Below are positions 19,050 through 29,173 of a stretch of DNA of 64,000 nt, piece by piece. Position numbers and translations under genes: made by a program. Positions within the stretch are counted from its first letter, which is position 1. Every line of letters starts with the position of its first letter. The notes beneath the pieces were generated by a model that saw only the letters and a list, made by a program, of their open reading frames with translations, had not been told where the DNA came from and ran no database searches. Origin of the DNA: Corynebacterium felinum (GTDB taxonomy: Bacteria; Actinomycetota; Actinomycetes; Mycobacteriales; Mycobacteriaceae); the NCBI RefSeq assembly GCF_030408755.1, contig NZ_CP047209.1, forward strand, positions 2,976,001 through 3,040,000, given 5' to 3'.

Positions 19050-20083
19050 ACTCAGGGTGGGTGCGCATCTGCTCATAACTGCCGGAAGCAAGCACTGACC
19101 CATCCTTTAACAGCACAATGCGATCCGCGATAGCAATTGTGTGCAATCGGTGCGCAATGATCATAACCGTCCTATCCGCGCACAACCGCCGCAATTGCCC
19201 AGCAATGGAGTGCTCCAGGCTGGGGTCGAGATTCGCCAAAGGCTCATCCAACAACACCAGCGGGCATTGGCGGATAAAAGCACGGGCGATCCCCAACCGC
19301 TGCTTTTCACCCCCAGACAGTGCCGTTGTTGAGTCACTAGCGTCGCCTAACTGCGCCTCCAACCCACCAATCTCTCGTATCTTCCCAGCTAATTCCGCTG
19401 CCTCCAATGCCTCCCAACACTGCTGATCAGTAGCTAAAGGAGCAGCAATCCTTAAATTCTCAGCCACGCTTCCTGCAAAAACATAGCTTTCTTGGGGGAC
19501 AAGGGCAATATTGTCGCGATAAGTATCCGGATCGAACTGCCGGATATCCGCACCGTGGAAACACACCCGGCCAGCACGAGGATCAAGAAAATGTAAAGCT
19601 AAACGAGCAACCGTCGTTTTCCCAGCCCCAGAAGCACCAACCACCCCAATGATTTCATGTGGCTGGATCGCCATTGAAAAATCATCAAGCACCAGCGTCG
19701 ATGAGTCATAAGAAAAATCAACACGCTCAAAACTCAGTGGACAATCAGTAGCTGAGGCTGCGCATGGGGCCTGCTGCGTTACACCCGTGAGTGATAGCTT
19801 CGCGCAGAGCAAGTTTAAGAGTGGTTCCCAGCCGGTTTTGTGTGCTTAAAGATAATGCCTCGGTAACAGGGCGTAGAAGAAGTAGTGCGGTAAGGCCTGC
19901 AATGAGGGAGAAGGTGTGCACAATTTCTGCTTCATTTAAAATTGCGCGAAACACCGCAGCGCTGAGAAAGGCAACTGCAATTGAGGTGCCTGTAGCGAGA
20001 AGTCCGAGGACTACCGCTGGTAGAAAAAGAACTGGTGACACGCCGATTCTGCGGAGGAATGGGTGGACCTCAGATAAACGCAT
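19012..20083 (-). pseudogene. ABC exporter (fused TMD-NBD), internal deletion and frame shift
   Basis: From ATG 20083 about 105 residues of a transmembrane domain are present (two helices: VLFLPAVVLGLLATGTSIAV and FSLIAGLTALLLLRPVTEAL). The frame then ends at 19745, while the nucleotide-binding domain continues in another frame from about 19800: Walker A VGASGAGKTTVAR, Q-loop VPQESYVF, signature ALSGGEKQRLGIARA, Walker B PLVLLDEPLAN and H-loop IIAHR. A normal half-transporter has about 320 TMD residues, so some 200 residues are deleted. The NBD alone looks intact. A DtxR-like box lies upstream, suggesting that the original gene was an iron-regulated exporter or siderophore transporter. Confidence 0.85.
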
Positions 20084-20139
20084 GGTGAGTTTTCCTTGTT
20101 GGGGGTGCGCATACTACTTTTCCAGCTAATAATAAAAGG

Positions 20140-20158
20140 TTAGGTTACCCTCACCAAA
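20140..20158. promoter_or_regulatory. DtxR-type iron box
   Basis: TTAGGTTACCCTCACCAAA matches 16 of 19 positions of the established DtxR consensus TWAGGTWAGSCTWACCTWA. It sits 57-75 nt upstream of the ABC exporter start, immediately next to a TATTAT that can serve as the -10 on the minus strand, so DtxR-Fe2+ binding would block transcription. Confidence 0.75.
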
Positions 20159-20612
20159 TGGTGGGGGCCGGTTGTTGCGTGTGTGGAATTCCCAACATGT
20201 CTGGGCAATACATTGCCTGTTTCGTTATAACGACAGAAGCAAGCTGCAGGTACCACCTGATGCCCTGCGTGTGGGAAATGGGTACGGGGTTGAGGCGTAA
20301 GTGAAGTGATTGGGTGAAAAGTCCAGTACGCAGTGGCTAATAAGTATGCCTATGAATACGTGGGGATTGATTCAAAAATACTGATTCGACTTTCAGCACA
20401 CAAGTGAAAAATTGACCTGCGGTTTTACATGTAGCACGTGCTCTATGTCGAATTAATATTTCTCTTATGCATAACAAAGCGCCCATGCCCCAAGGTGTGT
20501 GAGGGCGAGGGTTGAGTTCGCCACGCTGCATGCCACGAAGGCAGTCGTATGTTTTCATCACAGAGACGATGAGAAAATTCAGTGCCCGTAAATTTATTTT
20601 CCAACCCTGAAA
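20159..20612. other. Intergenic region with dispersed element copy B
   Basis: No gene seen. Contains copy B of the dispersed element (20366-20462). Open frames here are short and lack ribosome sites. Confidence 0.55.
20366..20462 (+). repeat. Dispersed intergenic element, copy B
   Basis: Same order of conserved blocks as copies A and C (ATTGATTCAAAAATA, TTTCAG, AAAAATTGACCTGCGGTTTTA, GTAGCACGTGCTCTAT). The stem arms are ATTCGAC (20384-20390) and GTCGAAT (20447-20453), perfectly complementary but different in sequence from the arms of copy C. AGCACGTGCT (20433-20442) is a perfect palindrome inside the element. It lies 199 nt beyond the 3' end of the DUF1648-like gene. Confidence 0.75.
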
Positions 20613-20655
20613 AACGTCTACGTAAAATCCACGAGGGGGCTGCTACGTAGACGTT
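20613..20655. terminator. Hairpin terminator of the DUF1648-like gene
   Basis: Perfect 12-bp inverted repeat AACGTCTACGTA (20613-20624) and TACGTAGACGTT (20644-20655), just past the stop codon at 20661 on the minus strand. Confidence 0.75.
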
Positions 20656-20660
20656 GTTAT

Positions 20661-21593
20661 TTAAAGGTGGGAGGAAGAAGCTTCATCGGAAGGGGAAGGG
20701 GAGGAGAGGTTATGGAAAACCGCAACAGCGTCGCTGGCATTCTCACAGGAAACAACTAAGATGCGGTCATCGGAATGATCCAGCTGAATACCCTGTCCCT
20801 CCCTCGTGATTAAGCCGATTTTCTTTCCAATACCTCGAAATCCCCAACCGCCCCAATCGCCGATGTGCACAGTGGTGAGGCTAATCCTGTGAATCTTCGA
20901 TAAAGGAATATGCTTCGCGGGGAAACCAAACAAAGCGCGGTAGTGAAAACCTGTGTCGTCGAGGCGCACATGAAAATACGACAAGTCCACAAGGATCACG
21001 GCAACCAGAACCGTGGTGACGGTAACAAACGGAATGTTTAGTACCAGTGAGAACACAAAAAGTCCGATCATGAACACGGAAAGGAAAACGCCCATCGCGG
21101 TGGAAAACCCCGCAAAACTCACCCACTGCGTGGCAGAACTGGTCACATGAGAAACATCACTGGCGAAAGACGCTTCCGCATCCTGAGTGTCGCGTGGCAC
21201 CAGGGCGGCACTAGCGTAGGAAACCGCGAGCGCAAGCAGAAAAGCCAAGCCAAGGACCATCACCACAGAACTAGCACCCAACTGCAGGGAATGCTTAAGG
21301 CTATAGCAAAGCCATATCAAACTGAAAGCCAAAACTGCCTGAGTAAAGACCACACCACCGCCATGGAAACCGGCATGGGCACTACGCAAGAAACCAAAGC
21401 GGTCTAAAATCCACAGCAAAAACAGATTAATCAGCTGGGCGAGCAGGAAAACCGCCACAACAATACGAGCATCGGAGCCTAAAAATACACGCTCATTACT
21501 CGGCAATCCAGGCAGTATCATCGCAGCCCACAGGCAGCTCAGCACCATGAGGACGAGCATGGGCGTGAGAATAAAAACAAGCCGACTTTTCAT
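20661..21593 (-). CDS. DUF1648-like integral membrane protein
   Basis: 310 residues from ATG 21593 (GAAGG 6 nt upstream). Two N-terminal hydrophobic segments separated by ILPGLPSNERVFLGSDAR, a degenerate form of the LP-x-P region of DUF1648 proteins; further helix pairs follow. The C-terminal ~90 residues are soluble and contain GFHYRALFGFPAKHIPLSKI and IGDWGGWGFRGIGKK, the WGGWG signature common in actinobacterial DUF1648 proteins and reminiscent of a PH-like fold. Function unknown. Before the inversion it would have followed the adhesin gene on the same strand. Confidence 0.7.
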   Translation of the reverse strand: MKSRLVFILTPMLVLMVLSCLWAAMILPGLPSNERVFLGSDARIVVAVFLLAQLINLFLLWILDRFGFLRSAHAGFHGGGVVFTQAVLAFSLIWLCYSLKHSLQLGASSVVMVLGLAFLLALAVSYASAALVPRDTQDAEASFASDVSHVTSSATQWVSFAGFSTAMGVFLSVFMIGLFVFSLVLNIPFVTVTTVLVAVILVDLSYFHVRLDDTGFHYRALFGFPAKHIPLSKIHRISLTTVHIGDWGGWGFRGIGKKIGLITREGQGIQLDHSDDRILVVSCENASDAVAVFHNLSSPSPSDEASSSHL

Positions 21594-21694
21594 CACACAC
21601 CTTCGTTCTGTATCCACAATAAAATCTGGTACCTACCAGTGTGCCAAAAAGTGAAAATAATGACCATTAAATGCTTGTTCTTTTTAAGCAAAAA

Positions 21695-21736
21695 ACTGCA
21701 CCCCCCTAGGGAATAAACCCAAAAGGGGGGTGCAGT
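21695..21736. terminator. Hairpin terminator of the adhesin gene
   Basis: 13-bp inverted repeat ACTGCACCCCCCT (21695-21707) and AGGGGGGTGCAGT (21724-21736); on the minus strand the stem is followed by a T tract. It is 30 nt past the adhesin stop codon. Confidence 0.8.
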
Positions 21737-21766
21737 CACAACCTATGAGCAGGTGCTATTCGCAGA

Positions 21767-24700
21767 CTAGCTTTCCCGACGTCGCAACGCAATCAGGATG
21801 CCACCCAGCGCAGCAAGAAGCAGACCGCCAAGCAGAACCCACAGCACATTCGCGCCAGTATTAGCAAGACCCTTCTTCGCGGCAGGTTCCTTCACAACAC
21901 CCTTCGCCTTCTGCTCAGGGGTCTTCGCCAGTACCTGCGCGGACTCCGGCGAAGCCACGTAAGAACCTTGTGGGCCACGCGGCGCCACCGCACTGTTCGG
22001 GGCCTGCGGGGAAACAGCAGGAGGAACAGGGAGACGTGGAGAAACCGCAGCGACCAGCGGAATCGCGCCGAGCAGCAACCACCACGCCGGAGGATTCGCA
22101 GTGTTACGCAGCTCCACCTTGATCCCCTCAACAAAACTACCCGCAGTCACACGGACAACAGCAGAACCGTTCTTATGATCAACCACCTGCTCGCCACCAA
22201 GGAACTCAGGAACGTTCCACGAAGCTAAAGCCGTGTTCTCAGGAAGACGCTCAGTAAACATCACCTCAGCGCCGACCGGAACATTGTTAATCACCTGCTC
22301 CACGCCAGGAGCCAGCGTGAGCTCACGAACAACCTCAACACCCTTATCCTGCCACTTAGCAGTCACAGTAAAGGTTTTATCCTTGCCCTGACCAGCGGAG
22401 ATGCCCGCCAAAGTCTTGGTGATCTTCACAGCGCCAAGCTCGGTGTAAACATTAGTCAACGTCACTTCCGACTTGTTGCCATGTGTAATAGCAGGAACAA
22501 CAACATCAGTAACGGAGGCTGGATCAGTATCAAAACGAGCACCAGCAATATCGTTGCCGGTCAACGTCTCAGAAACCTTGCACTCAGCACCCACTGGAAC
22601 ATCTGGAATCTCCACGGGTGTACCAGCCTTTAGCTGCACAGGATAAGTCTTATTAAACGAACCCTTCGTGCACACCACGGTTGCTGCGAACGTGTGATCC
22701 TTCACTGCAGCCAGTTCCTTAGCGGAACCATCCAGCACCTTATTCACCACAACTACACCAGCATGTGCGGCATAGGTGTTGGTGTAGGACACCTTTGCTA
22801 GTGCGTCCTTTACTACGGTGACCTTGGCAGTTACACCAGCAGTTTCTGTGCCGTCAACAGTAACGACAGTGGCGACATTACTATCAGCTGCACCAGAATT
22901 CTTCTCAGTGATAGTACAGGCCGAACCTGCAACAACCCCAGAAACTGTCTTTGTTTCGCCAGCCTTGAGTGTGAGAGTACCGGTTGCTGGCGCACCCAAA
23001 TCGAATGCAATCTCGCTACCAGTGATTGCAGGCAACTCACAGCTGTAATCGAAGGTGAAGTCCTTTGGCACCTCGACGGGCAGATTCTTCTGCGCATCAG
23101 CAACCGAGACCGCCTTGGCAATTGTGAAACCACCCAACGGCTTAGTGAAAGTGTTGGTGAAGGTCACAATAGGCTCAGCGTTTTCCGCAACAGTGATCGT
23201 TGCTTCCTTATCGGTCGAAACAGTCCACTCGACAACCTTGGTGATCTTCGCACCCTCTTCTACCTGGCAGACAGAGCTCACAGGAATATCTGTGACAACA
23301 TGCTCCTCGTTATGTCCAAGGGACACCTTGTTCTCATTGACAGCCTTGGTTTCTGGTTGCTCACAGCGGTAGGAGAACTCAAACTTCTGGCCTGCTGGAA
23401 GGGTGGAATCGGTATCGGCGACAACCTTCTTGAACTTGAAGGCACCCTTCTTGAACTCGTAGGTGTTGGTGAGAGTCAAACGATTATCCGCATTATTCGC
23501 CAACACAACCTGTGGGGAAATGGCCTGATTAACTAACGCGTAGTTGTTCACAGGATCAACAATCTCACCTGTGACTTTACAGGTGGTGCCCACGGGGAAT
23601 TCACCGAATACAGTATCGGTGCCATCGAGCTTGACTGGCAGCTCAATAGCAGTATCGGCAGCCCTACCTGCCTTGCTGGCAGCGTTACACATAGCAGTGG
23701 CCTTAAGCGCTGCAGGCTTGACATCACCAATAAGGCCAACAAAGTTCTTCTTCACCTTAAACGGCACGTACTGGATAGGTGCGTAGGTGTTGGTCACCTC
23801 AAAGCGATTGAGGGTGGCCGCTTCACCTTCGACGATGGTGTGCGTTTGGGTGTTATAACTCGGGGTTGGCAACTCGTGGTGCGCAATACCCAGCTCAGCT
23901 GCGTTTGTTTCAGCTACGTCGTTGCAGACCGTTCCTACAGGGAAGGTACCGATTTCTACATCTGCACCAGTGGCTGGCACTGGGATGGTGAAAGCAGTAT
24001 TCGGGGTGATCTCTGGGCTACCGGCTGGCTTTTCCAGTGGTGCTGCCGAGCATTTCATTGTGACCTGTGCGGTCTTGGTGGAGCCTTCGGCTACAGCAGA
24101 ATCAGGGGCAACACTCTTTGTGATGAACAGTTTGCCGGTCTTGATCTTGGTGTAGGTGTTAGTCACTGTGACCAGGTTGTTATCTTCTGCATTGCCAGCG
24201 GCGATAATGACAGTACCAGTGGCGGGATCCATCGTCGGTGCCACTCGGTCGTAGCCTTCAATCTCAATATTGGCTGTTTGTTCAACAACTGAGCATTCGG
24301 TGCCCACTGGGAAAACTCCAACGCTGACAGCAGTCCCATTAGCTGCGGCAGACACAGTCTTTTTGTACGAACCATCGCCTCCAAGAACGTCGCCTTCAGC
24401 TGCTTGATTACAGGTGACATCAAAATTGAAGTTTTCTACATGCGCTGGCACTGGGTTAAGCGCAGGCTGCGCGTTTAAAACTTTGCGCACGAACAAAGTG
24501 CCGTTAGCTACTGGTTCAGGTCTATTGAACATTTCAGCAGTAATGGTCTTTTTTGCCTCGATCGTGATGATATTGTCTGCAACAGGTTTGCCGGCAACCT
24601 TCAATACAGGAGTTGCCCACACATAGCGTTTGCCATCAATGGGCTCGGGGCTTGTGGGTGAACCGACCACGAGGGCTTCTTCAATCAAAACTTTAGTATT

Positions 24701-24891
24701 GACCGGGAATTCAGTTTCCTTTGGTTTACCCTTGTTGAATGCTGGAATTTCAATCGTTTTGGCTTCAGAGAAATCTGTTTCACCAGGTGCCTGAGTCTTG
24801 TAAGTGATGCGGAACACCTGGTTAGTATCGAATTTCTGGGCGTAATCGCCTTCGAACTTCTTCCATACTTCAAAGCTACCGTGGCCCTTAG
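21767..24891 (-). pseudogene. Giant LPxTG-type surface adhesin, 3' part (DUF5979-like repeats and sortase signal)
   Basis: Open from the IS edge at 24891 to the stop at 21767. Seven repeats of about 100-130 residues each begin with a strand such as KLFITKSVAPD, contain a cysteine motif of the type FPVGTECSV / VPVGAECKV, and end in VTNTYT / LTNTYE / VSYTNTYA: the DUF5979 pattern seen in pilin-like and adhesin stalks. The C-terminus is a sorting signal: GLANTGANVLWVLLGGLLLA then RRRES, i.e. an LAxTG motif, hydrophobic helix and basic tail. The fragment lacks promoter, start and signal peptide (these are at 6382-7637), so it is non-functional here although fully open. Confidence 0.9.
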
Positions 24892-26758
24892 CCCAGATTT
24901 TTCATGGGGTGGGTTTGGTGGTGGTGGGTTGGGGTGGTGTGTTTGTGGGGTTGGTTGGTTCACCTTCGCCCTTTGATTCGTGGTTTTTAGGGCAAGGTGT
25001 GCGTCCATAAAGTTGTGTGGGGTTTGGGGGTTGGGGTGTGCCTGCAGTGTGGCTGCCAGATCGCGTGTGTGGGCCTAGGGGTGTTAGGGTTTTCGTTTCT
25101 TCCAGCGTGGCTGTAGAAGGCTCTGGGTGTAGCCAATAAGCGTGACCAGTGTGTGGGTGTGGGGGTTGTGCTGGTCAAGCTGGAGGATGATGCGTCTGCT
25201 GCTTGTGGTGATTTTTGATGCAACCGCAACAAACCTTACACGGATAGTCTTCGGCACCCATGTCCACCAAGGCTTGCTTGTTTCTTGGTGTGAATGATCC
25301 TTGTGGTGGCAGGCGTCGATGAGTTTCGTCCAGGTAAGAAGTTGGTGGGATAGTGCAACGATCAAACACCAGATTTGGTTCGCCCCGAATTGTTTAAACG
25401 GCAGTTTACTAAGGCCTTGGTCTTTGGTGTCTTTGATGTGTTGTTCACATAAAGACCGATTACGGTAGCAGTAGTCAATGTGTTGAATATTCCCAATAAG
25501 GTTCGTTACGCACAGTTGGGCGCGAACACCATGTTGGTTGAAAAGACTGTGTTGGCACCCTGGGTGGGGTGGTTCGATTCGTGCGATAACACGCATATCC
25601 TCGGGGTAGTCAGCTAGAAGATTCACCAAAGGTTGGTGCTCATCTATATTTGCGGTGCGCAGTAGTCCGGTGATGTCTTCAAGGAAATGGTTCTCATCAC
25701 AAACCAGATCCCCTGAAGCACGCACAATCGGCACCCGAGTATCCCACCGATCACAGTCTTTGCCTGTGTGAGCACTGGTTCCCAAGTGTTGTGTATCAGC
25801 GTTGGTTGTTTGTTGGGATTGAAGGTGATGGTCAAGGGTGATGCGCGCTGTCGGCGGGGCGGAATAACCCAGAACATACCCAAGGTTGTGATCGTTGAGG
25901 AAACTGATGAATTTCTTTGTCCCACCAGCACTGTCAGCACGGATGACTAATCGTTTGCCCCAGGGTTGACCATCACTGTGATCAGGCAGGGTGGCAAGAA
26001 TCTCGTCAACAAGCTGGCAGTGATCACGAATTGTGTTTGCCCCGGCATTTCCTGGTCGAAGCAGGCAGTTAAGAAACTCCCCACCAGGCAGACCGATGCT
26101 GGTGTAATCAATAAAGGCACATAACGGGTGGAAACCAAAGCCTTTCTTATAGGTAGGCGTCGCGTTTTCCTTATCGGAATGTGCGGTAATCAACGTGGCA
26201 TCAATATCGATAACCAGTGGTTGTTCAACTGTTGCCACCCGATGCGGAGCGTGATCACCTAACAAATCCCACACCCTAGTGCGAGCTTGTTTCGCTGCGT
26301 GGATAAACCCTTCTCGCACATGCTCGCTGGTATCTGCATATTCTGTGATCCGCCGCCATGCGGTTGTCACTGACGGTAACGATTTTGATGCTAACGCGGT
26401 TGAAACAGAAGAAAGCAAGGTGATGTCGTGGACATCATCCCCACCAGCAATCAACGATAAAGCCAGATTCACCCACACATCCCCTAACGTGTGCGTGAGC
26501 CCAGAACGCGGCAAAGCGGAATCAAGGCAGTCACTTATTCCCACCAATTCGGCTACGTGAGCAAACGGTAACACCCCCGCACCGGATACAAGATGAGAAC
26601 AGCTAGCAACCCGTGGAATGTATGTGGTAGTCTTCACCTTGAAAGTGTTTCTTTCTGCCTAGATTATTGACTTCAAAACATCTCTATTCTAGCAGGTCAA
26701 GAAGCACTTTCTTTACTTTTTGCTCACCTTTTCACCCCACACCCATGAAAAATCCGGG
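24892..26758 (-). mobile_element. IS1380-family insertion sequence, copy 2 (inverted relative to copy 1)
   Basis: 1,867 bp, same length and ends as copy 1, with an identical transposase. Left flank TTAG (24888-24891) is the complement of the CTAA left of copy 1; right flank TTAA (26759-26762) equals the TTAA right of copy 1. Each copy therefore carries one half of each target duplication, the signature of recombination between two inverted IS copies. Confidence 0.95.
25084..26637 (-). CDS. IS1380-family DDE transposase (copy 2)
   Basis: 517 residues, amino-acid identical to the transposase at 7759-9312. GTG start. Same DDE positions (IDIDATLITAHSD, VIRADSAGGTKKF) and late YCYRNRSLCEQHIKDTKDQG segment. 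Apparently complete and presumably active. Confidence 0.93.
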   Translation of the reverse strand: MKTTTYIPRVASCSHLVSGAGVLPFAHVAELVGISDCLDSALPRSGLTHTLGDVWVNLALSLIAGGDDVHDITLLSSVSTALASKSLPSVTTAWRRITEYADTSEHVREGFIHAAKQARTRVWDLLGDHAPHRVATVEQPLVIDIDATLITAHSDKENATPTYKKGFGFHPLCAFIDYTSIGLPGGEFLNCLLRPGNAGANTIRDHCQLVDEILATLPDHSDGQPWGKRLVIRADSAGGTKKFISFLNDHNLGYVLGYSAPPTARITLDHHLQSQQTTNADTQHLGTSAHTGKDCDRWDTRVPIVRASGDLVCDENHFLEDITGLLRTANIDEHQPLVNLLADYPEDMRVIARIEPPHPGCQHSLFNQHGVRAQLCVTNLIGNIQHIDYCYRNRSLCEQHIKDTKDQGLSKLPFKQFGANQIWCLIVALSHQLLTWTKLIDACHHKDHSHQETSKPWWTWVPKTIRVRFVAVASKITTSSRRIILQLDQHNPHTHTLVTLIGYTQSLLQPRWKKRKP

Positions 26759-26863
26759 TTAAGAGCACATTCTACTTCGAATAAGCATTATTCCCCTCGA
26801 GCACCAGCAACGACACTACACACAGCGTATCCGACGTCGATTAGCTCAAAGCTTAATCATAAA

Positions 26864-26894
26864 AGACCCTTCGCATCACCACATGCAAAGGGCC
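26864..26894. terminator. Hairpin terminator of the VOC-family gene
   Basis: CCCTTCGCAT and ATGCAAAGGG pair with one mismatch around a short loop; on the minus strand the stem is followed by CTTTTAT. Lies 28 nt past the VOC gene stop. Confidence 0.6.
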
Positions 26895-26921
26895 TTCGTG
26901 CTTCATACAACTTCGTTAGGG

Positions 26922-27332
26922 CTAGATAGTAGCGTCGAAAGCCCACCGTACACCAAAAGGATCAACGATTTGTCCATACCAGCTTCCCCACGGAGCAATC
27001 TCGAACGGCATTTCTTCTGTTGCACCCTTTTCTAGAAAAGCCGCAATAATTTTGCGCGCCTGATCAGCATCAGAAGCGGAATACAACAAACTCAACGACT
27101 CACTCACAAGCGGCTGTCCACCAACAGGATCATCACCGCCAGAAATCACACCTGAAGGCATCGACAACTGCGCCCACGCCACACGCTCCGTTTGTGGTGT
27201 AAATGGAAAATCCGCATCAGGCATGTCACCATAGGTTTCAAGCTGCAACTCACCTCCAAAAATGGACTGATAGCAGGCAAAAGCTTCCCGAGCATTGCCG
27301 GGAAATTGAATGTACGTCGAAAGAGTAGGCAT
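26922..27332 (-). CDS. VOC-superfamily (PhnB/glyoxalase-like) protein
   Basis: 136 residues starting MPTLSTYIQFPGNAREAFAC, with YQSIFGGELQLETYGDMP and a C-terminal IAPWGSWYGQIVDPFGVRWAF. The F-x-G-N-A-x-E-A-F-x-x-Y start and D-P-F-G-x-x-W end are typical of PhnB-like proteins of the vicinal oxygen chelate fold. Substrate unknown; many such proteins are of unknown role. Single gene with its own terminator, immediately right of IS copy 2, and intact. Confidence 0.85.
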   Translation of the reverse strand: MPTLSTYIQFPGNAREAFACYQSIFGGELQLETYGDMPDADFPFTPQTERVAWAQLSMPSGVISGGDDPVGGQPLVSESLSLLYSASDADQARKIIAAFLEKGATEEMPFEIAPWGSWYGQIVDPFGVRWAFDATI

Positions 27333-27492
27333 GTATTCTCCTTATTTGAACAAGTCCAACAGTGTCAGTAATACTTTAGGAAAATGCCTACGCTCACGCT
27401 TGTCCTCAGTTGCTCAACTGTGAACACGCCCACCTCAATAAACACACATATAAACATCACGGGAAAACAACAATGCGAAGCAAGCAGAGTGT

Positions 27493-28320
27493 TTAGGACC
27501 TAAACCACTCAAGCGCAGAACGCCGTAATCCTTCCCGCAATAGATGCGGCAAATTCACTGTAATTGGCGGATCATTCGCAAGAATCTCACGTAACTCAAG
27601 GGTCACCTCCTGCGGCTGTGACAAAGGAAAAGTCACAGGAACCCGTGCCAACGCCCGCCTGTTCTCCGCCATGCGGAAATATCGCCCCAGTCCCCGGTCG
27701 CACGGAACCTCAACGACCATCACGTAATACGTGCCATCTGGAATTGCATCGACCAGCACCTCATCGACTCCGTGCAACGCAACGCCCAGTACCGGCTCGG
27801 CTCGAATCAGCACATCTGAATGCACAGCAACGAACAACGTACTGCCTGCACTCGCCCCAACCACCCGAATGGTCAACGGATATTCATGGCGATGGTCTTC
27901 AACACTAAAAGTCCGATAGAACCCCCGCCAACGAGCACCTGAATACTGCAAGTCCCGCAACAGCTGGGCCAAGTCTCTCAACTGGGCACGAAATCTCGCC
28001 GGCCCTACACCCGTGTGTTTTAAAAACATCCGGCTAAAACTCGAAGGAGATTCATAACCCGAATCCACACCCGCTTGCGTCACCGAATCCCCAGCCACAA
28101 TCCGCGAAATACTCCGGTCAACCTTCACCGCAGAGAGAAAATCTCGTAACGGAAAACCCAGCCGTCGCTTCAGTAGCCGTGATAAATAAAACTCACTCAC
28201 AAACGATCGCCGAGAAAGTTCCTCCAAAGAGGCAGCCTCCCCCTGGCGCACCAGACGCAACAACTCATCCAGCAACTCCTCATGCGCCCCACCCTGCGCA
28301 TCCCACCTTTGACTAGACAT
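27493..28320 (-). CDS. AraC/XylS-family transcriptional regulator
   Basis: 275 residues from ATG 28320, which overlaps the stop of the HAD gene by 8 nt, suggesting translational coupling. The DNA-binding domain is N-terminal, as in Rob/SoxS-with-effector-domain types: SLEELSRRSFVSEFYLSRLL and GDSVTQAGVDSGYESPSSFS (two HTHs), then RMFLKHTGVGPARFRAQLRD. The C-terminal ~140 residues (GYIVVGAS-type beta strands, YYVMVVEVPCDRGLGRYFRM) look like a GyrI-type small-molecule-binding domain. Ligand unknown. Confidence 0.85.
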   Translation of the reverse strand: MSSQRWDAQGGAHEELLDELLRLVRQGEAASLEELSRRSFVSEFYLSRLLKRRLGFPLRDFLSAVKVDRSISRIVAGDSVTQAGVDSGYESPSSFSRMFLKHTGVGPARFRAQLRDLAQLLRDLQYSGARWRGFYRTFSVEDHRHEYPLTIRVVGASAGSTLFVAVHSDVLIRAEPVLGVALHGVDEVLVDAIPDGTYYVMVVEVPCDRGLGRYFRMAENRRALARVPVTFPLSQPQEVTLELREILANDPPITVNLPHLLREGLRRSALEWFRS

Positions 28321-29128
28321 CACCAAACATGCGCTCGAGTACGCGCGCCACCCCAAAATCATCATTGCTAGTAGTAACCTCATCAGCAACATCCTTCACC
28401 TGCTGCGCCGCATTACCCATCGCCACTGAATACCCCGCCCACTCAAACATCTGAATATCATTCGGCATATCCCCAAACACCACAGCATCAGCCGGATCAA
28501 CCCCCAAAAGCGCACTCACCTGCGCCAAACCCCGCGCCTTCGTCACACCAGGCGCCGACACCTCAATCAACCCCTCCCCCATCGAATACGTCACATGCCC
28601 CAACTCTTCCGGCACCACCGGACGAATCAACGCAAACATCTCCGCAGCCGAATGCCGATCACTGCGCACCAACAGTTTGACAGCCGGTGCCGACACGACG
28701 TCGTCAAGGCACGCAACAGCATGCTCATCCGACTCCCACGCATGCACAAAATCCTCAGTGACAACAAAAAGCTCATCACAGCGATCAAAAGCAGACTCCC
28801 CTGCCCGCTCAACCGCAAAACCACAATCCAACACCGCAGAAATACGAGCCACAATCTCCGCCATCGCCGCAGGCTGCACACACTCCTGCATAATCACCCG
28901 ATCCTGCGCCGAATCATACACAACCGCACCATTGGCACACACGCACAACGGGCGAATCGGCAACTGATCCAACACCGTATACACCCACCGCGGTGGGCGA
29001 CCAGTCGCCAACACAAAATCAGCGTGCTCCACCGCCTTCAGCAACGCAGCACGCAGCCGCGGCGTCACCCGCTCCGCCGACGTAATCAACGTCCCGTCAA
29101 TATCACTCACAATCAAACGCGGACGCAC
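28313..29128 (-). CDS. Cof-type HAD-superfamily hydrolase
   Basis: 271 residues. Motif I SDIDGTLITSAERV (nucleophile and acid/base Asp), motif II LATGRP, motif III lysine in SAPGVTKARGL and motif IV FGDMPNDIQMFEWAG, all of the Cof/IIB type, which usually dephosphorylates sugar phosphates or flavin precursors. Start GTG 29128 has GAGGAG at 5 nt; an in-frame GTG at 29131 is too close to the ribosome site. Coupled to the AraC-type regulator downstream. Specific substrate unknown. Confidence 0.88.
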   Translation of the reverse strand: MRPRLIVSDIDGTLITSAERVTPRLRAALLKAVEHADFVLATGRPPRWVYTVLDQLPIRPLCVCANGAVVYDSAQDRVIMQECVQPAAMAEIVARISAVLDCGFAVERAGESAFDRCDELFVVTEDFVHAWESDEHAVACLDDVVSAPAVKLLVRSDRHSAAEMFALIRPVVPEELGHVTYSMGEGLIEVSAPGVTKARGLAQVSALLGVDPADAVVFGDMPNDIQMFEWAGYSVAMGNAAQQVKDVADEVTTSNDDFGVARVLERMFGDV

Positions 29129-29173
29129 CACAACTCCTCACACACCAACCCGCACCAACCCACGCTTGCCGGA

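Noticed and set aside
26759-26790. Possible fourth copy of the dispersed element (15/16 match to AGAGCACATGCTACTT)
   Set aside because: Only this short block matches; the GACCTGCG core and the stem arms are absent, so I treat it as chance or an unrecognisable remnant.
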